Under the pieces are notes generated by a model that searched no databases, was not told where the DNA came from, and worked only from the letters and a program-made list of their open reading frames with translations. From positions 62,845,676 through 62,909,675 of the forward strand of contig CM051460.1 of NCBI GenBank assembly GCA_028095005.1: a stretch of 64,000 nt of DNA, read 5' to 3'. Both the position numbers and the translations under genes were made by a program. This DNA comes from Rhynchospora pubera. Taxonomy: Eukaryota > Streptophyta > Magnoliopsida > Poales > Cyperaceae. Below are positions 60,116 to 64,000 of the stretch, one piece after another; position 1 is the first letter of the stretch, and the number at the start of each line of letters is the position of its first letter.

Positions 60116-61130
60116 TTCATTTAAATAAAAACATAAATAAAAATAATCATTGTCATCAATAATATATTTTATCTATGTTATAAATATGTTCAAAATAAAT
60201 ATATAGAATATTTTTCATCAATCAAATATACTCACCGACATTTAATCTTCTCCATCGCCAAATCGAAAAATATGTGAAGCTTCCCATTTTTTCTTTATAG
60301 TATCATTTGATTTGATTTCAATGATCTAAATCCATCAGGTCAGAGACCAAATAAAAAATTTTAAAAGCCAACTGAAAAAGTTTGATTGATTGACTAACTA
60401 GAATTCGAGTCTACTTTGCAGCTGGACATTCGTTTTGATTTGTGTGATTTCGAAACCGCCCAGTTACTAAGGTTATCGGATTTTTCTATATTTAATTTTA
60501 TATTGATTCATTGATTAATTTAATATTATCATTTGGTTTTGGTTGAATCTATTTATTGGATTGGTAATTTGATTATCTGAATTGTGCTATCAACCGTTGA
60601 TAATTCTCAGAGAAAGTGATTCGCAGTTCAGATTGATTGATTGCATTCAATTTTATTTTATAATAATTAATTATAGAGAAGATCCGTCATTAAATAATCT
60701 ATTATTGAGGTTTGTACATGGCTTTATTTGTTTTTCTGCTGCAACTTAGATTAACGGATCGTCGGATGGTTGCAAAAAATACCGTTTCATCTCACGTCCT
60801 GCAACCCGTCGGTGCGGGACGTGACACTTGACCCTAGCATAACAAAATTCATCAACATATAATATTGCTATATAAGAACAGGATAGACCGGCTAGTCAAG
60901 CTTGCCAAATAAAAGGACCAACATGAATAGTGTGAAGAATTTGTGGTCCTTTTGATGAGAATCACATGAGAAATTAAGGATAGGTTGGGCTTGCTAATTA
61001 AGGAACCGTTCAATTGAAAATAAGAACTTTGATTGATAAATCAGTGCAACTTTTAAGTCTGAAGATGACACGCGCGGAGGCATACACACACGCACGCGCA
61101 CACAGGGACCCTGACAGGGGCGAAAATTGA
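60116..61130. other. AT-rich intergenic stretch
   Basis: No gene is visible. A short GC-rich patch with an inverted pair (CACGTCCTGCAACCCG and GTGCGGGACGTG) lies at 60795-60830 and may be the tip of a decayed DNA transposon. A CACACGCACGCGCACAC run lies at about 61086-61103. Confidence 0.35.
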
Positions 61131-61305
61131 GATCCGCTGCCGCGCGACACAGCGTGTCGCGCGGTATGCTGGCCGTTTGATTAAGATCCAATGGACAAGG
61201 GAGCCCCGTGCATGTAACCTAGATTGGTAGGCCCGTAAAAAGTGAACCGTCCGATCAAAATCAGACGGCTCGTAGTGCGCGACACGCGGTGTAGCGCAAC
61301 AGCGA
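61131..61305 (+). mobile_element. GC-rich foldback MITE, third copy
   Basis: Ends with CCGCGCGACAC and GCGACACGCGGTGTAGCGC in inverted arrangement, and internal GTTTGATTAAGATCCAATGG against CCGATCAAAATCAGACGG. The core GAGCCCCGTGCATGTAAC is followed by AGATTG and AGGCCCGTAAAA, as at 7571-7740 and 40024-40219. Confidence 0.7.
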
Positions 61306-61534
61306 ATCCGGATTGCAGGGGCGACCAATTAGTTTGCTTTTAATTTAAGGCATCCATCAACATCATATCCTAGTTCTTTTTCCCTCAATTCTATTTAATT
61401 AATTAAATAGAGTGTTTTGGGCTCTTTCCCTCCTATAGCCATCAACCAACCTACACTCTGCATTCATCCATAGCAGAGCTGCTGGTAGTGAATTATAAAT
61501 TATGGCGTGTTAGGTGTGTTGCCACGGTATATAT

Positions 61535-61725
61535 CCGTATTTTCACGACACGACACGTCACATGTACGGATTCAACACGATACGACTGTGTTGGTGTGTC
61601 GTGTTAAAACTGTGTTGTGTTAACATTTTCAGAAAACTGACAAGGTTTAACACGACACGATTCAACACGACACGATTTGGCACGACACAACACGATTTGG
61701 CACGACACAACACGATTTTATTTTA
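61535..61725. repeat. CACGACACGA-type minisatellite
   Basis: Reiterated CACGACACGA, AACACGATTTGG and GTGTCGTGTT words in both orientations. The last unit, CACGACACAACACGATTT, is repeated twice in tandem at about 61680-61717. Repeats of this texture are common at or near plant DNA-transposon ends. Confidence 0.7.
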
Positions 61726-62059
61726 TTTTAAAATTTAAAATTTTAAAAATATCATAAAAATATTAATATATTATAAAAACTAAGGATGATTTGAATTTTA
61801 AGAAAAAAATATCATAAAAAACTATAATTAAAAATTTCCAACTAATTAATATTATTATGTAATTCGTATTTTATTATGTTGTCAATTAATTATTATATTG
61901 TATTATCATCATGAATTATTATTATATTATTTTTTCAAATATATAACCGATTTATAAAATTTAATATAATAATAAAATAAATAAAAAAATACTCCATTTC
62001 CGTGAATCTTTTCTACAGTGTTATTGATGACGTCATTCATTCAATTACCTTCGATATTT

Positions 62060-64000
62060 CCGTCCTTTTTGAGTGATATGGAGCACAGCACAACACTTTC
62101 TCCCTCTTCATCAGGCGAGCACCAGGCACCAGCTCGCTCTCTCGCAATCTCCGCCGATCCCCTCCCCTTTGCATCGACGAGAATCCACACATTTTTCGTG
62201 TCATATCGAGAGAGGGAAAGAGAAATAGATGTATGGAGCGAGGTATGCTGTAGTGGCCTCAAAGATTCTACCAATCTCCGCCGACCCCCTCTCTCTCGCC
62301 GTGGCTTCGAAAAAGGATCATCTCCTCTCTCTCCTCGCAGACGGACGAGGAACCCTAGCTTTGCGCCTCTCCTCCTTCACCTTGCGAACTTCCCTCCTTT
62401 TCCTGGTGAGTACCCTTTTTGGCATTCCCAGCTCTCGCTCCTCTCCCTCAGATGCTTTGATTGACTTTTGAATACACTTAATTTTTTGTTATAGCAGCAT
62501 CTTTATCTGTCGGCTTCCTACGGCCAGTGTTGACAAATTGTTTCACTAATCTTTCTATCTTTCCTTCTTTATTTTTGTCTGATCTGATTTTCTTTATTAG
62601 TTCTAATTTGTTTATAGTTCTGATTTTATTTCACCTAATCAACGATTAGTTTTCTTTTTAGAGTTTTGTTCTGAAATTTGGTGATGATTAGCAAATTCAG
62701 GCTTAAGTTTGTAGTTTGTCAAAATGAATAATGTCCCAATAAAAATTAAAATTGTTTGGGCAGTCATGGTGTCATACGGTTGAAGCCCCTTTTTGTTATT
62801 GCAGTAGTCCATATTTCGTTCTTATTCTTAGTTGATAGTAATTGCAATATCTTGGATTTGGGGCTCGCATGATTAGATCGATTTCAATCGGTAGCTTAAA
62901 TATCAACTGATTAACTCAATAGGCATCTAATTGTATTTTATATCAACCACTCTTGATCATTTTACTGGTCTTTCCCATCTAATTTTATAGATAGCCTCAC
63001 ATTCTCTCTCTTCCAAAGAACTCATTCTAGACCTCCTTACTGCCCTCCCCTCTGACAATACAACTACGCTAACTTGGTATAGACAGTTATGATTATGTGG
63101 TTTAATAATGAGAATGATTTCTTTTTTAATTTTATTTTTAATATTTTATTAATCAGGTTTTGCATTTAAACAATTTCAGTTACTTTCATCATATGCAAGA
63201 GCAAGCGCACTTGGAGGGAGAATTCATCGATGAAGTGAAAACAGTGGCAACATACGTGTAACAAGATATGCACACCAAGATTTTCACAAAATGCATGTAA
63301 GGTTGCTCTATCTTTTCTAAATTCATATATTTAAATTGGCACTTTTTTCATTTATGGTAACAATACAGTAGCCGATCCCTCCCTTCTTTATATATTTCTA
63401 CAGTTTTTTCTGATTTTGATTCAATTTTTCCAATTTTCAAGCTCATGGATGAAGGGGCCAAGGAAGAGCTGGTTTTAGAGTCAGCAAAGAGATAACAGAG
63501 TTGCTTCAAAATTTTAGGAACCTGATGAATAGTTTAAGGTACTTATATTATATTTTAAGAATTGTATTGTTAAAAGAAATTGATGTAATGTCAACACTTT
63601 ACATAATCTGATCTCCTAATTAAAATGAAATTAATTTTCTTTTTCTACACATTAATGCTTGATTTATGCTTTTTTTTTTAGATATTGTGTTGTTATACAT
63701 AGTTTAAGTGTTTAACTTTGAGATGAGATGCACTGGGCAGAAAAGCGTCAACTTGGTGTCGAACCTCGAGGTAATCATTCTTGACATGATTGAACTTTTA
63801 GTTAAAATCATTTCAATTTCAATGTAAGAGAAAGACTTTTTCATTTTGTTGACTTTAATCATTAGTATCAAATATTATCTTTAGCTTAAACTAAGAATTT
63901 GAATCTCTGATATGAGATATTATCCTGGTTGGACCATAAAATAAATATATTTAGTATTTGGTTAGTGGTTTATTATCATTAGTGTATACACTCTTTTTCA
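62060..64000 (+). other. Candidate 5' part of an unidentified spliced transcription unit
   Basis: A CT-rich, leader-like block at 62060-62404 ends in a strong donor (TTCCTG/GTGAGT). Exon-like pieces with acceptor and donor sites follow at about 63180-63298 (TTTCAG ... GCAT/GTAAGG), about 63437-63538 (TTCAAG ... TTTAAG/GTACTT) and about 63715-63769 (CGAG/GTAATC). The first block has an ATG at 62083 in an open frame, but its composition (Ser/Arg/Pro-rich, with the phrase ATCTCCGCCGA repeated) looks like untranslated leader. The later pieces have no common open frame that I can defend. It may be a non-coding RNA, a decayed gene, or a real gene whose coding exons lie beyond the window. Confidence 0.35.

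Overview
This window looks like nuclear DNA of a flowering plant, probably a eudicot. The genes are sparse and intron-bearing with GT-AG junctions. Intergenic DNA is very AT-rich and packed with plant transposons: Ty1/copia and apparent Ty3/gypsy LTRs, hAT elements, Helitron ends, Tourist-type and foldback MITEs and a SINE stub. The species cannot be named from the sequence alone.

Three genes are well supported. (1) A nine-exon minus-strand gene at 4262-7419 encodes a 610-residue protein with a Nab2/ZC3H14-like N-terminal PWI fold and a C-terminal RRM, like Arabidopsis At3g12640. (2) A minus-strand gene at 28916-30955 has its whole reading frame in one exon and encodes a 679-residue C3HC4 RING E3 ligase of the RMA/MUSE1-2 type; its 5' UTR appears to be spliced over about 1.4 kb. 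(3) A three-exon plus-strand gene at 40301-42459 encodes a 590-residue plant protein with an Rpn13 Pru-like domain. The 5' part of a fourth, unidentified transcription unit may begin near 62.06 kb on the plus strand.

Layout. 1-4 kb: Helitron 3' ends, a foldback MITE and exon-like relics. 4.2-8.2 kb: the RRM gene, a promoter-proximal MITE and a decayed duplicate of part of the gene. 8.2-13.3 kb: LTR-like sequence carrying an Ac-like hAT relic, which carries a solo LTR. 14.7-26.2 kb: an old plus-oriented copia LTR split by a complete young copia element (15822-25511) whose LTRs differ at about 4 of 1763 sites. 26-33 kb: the RING gene and a SINE stub. 33.4-39.2 kb: foldbacks, another solo LTR and a Helitron end. 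40.0-42.5 kb: the Pru-like gene, with a foldback MITE ending about 80 bp before its ATG. 43.5-47.6 kb: a transposon-derived gene relic split by a 1-kb hAT, then a decayed solo LTR. 47.6-58.65 kb: a tandem satellite of about 172 bp, roughly 26 monomers, broken by three solo LTRs with intact 5-bp target duplications, one carrying a further nested solo LTR. 58.7-62 kb: transposon debris, a 188-bp triplicate and a third copy of the promoter MITE.

The most notable signals are the nucleosome-length satellite, and a GC-rich foldback MITE family with one copy upstream of each of two genes and the candidate fourth, always in the gene's own orientation. Three mutually unrelated LTRs are also full of reiterated, partly self-complementary short words.
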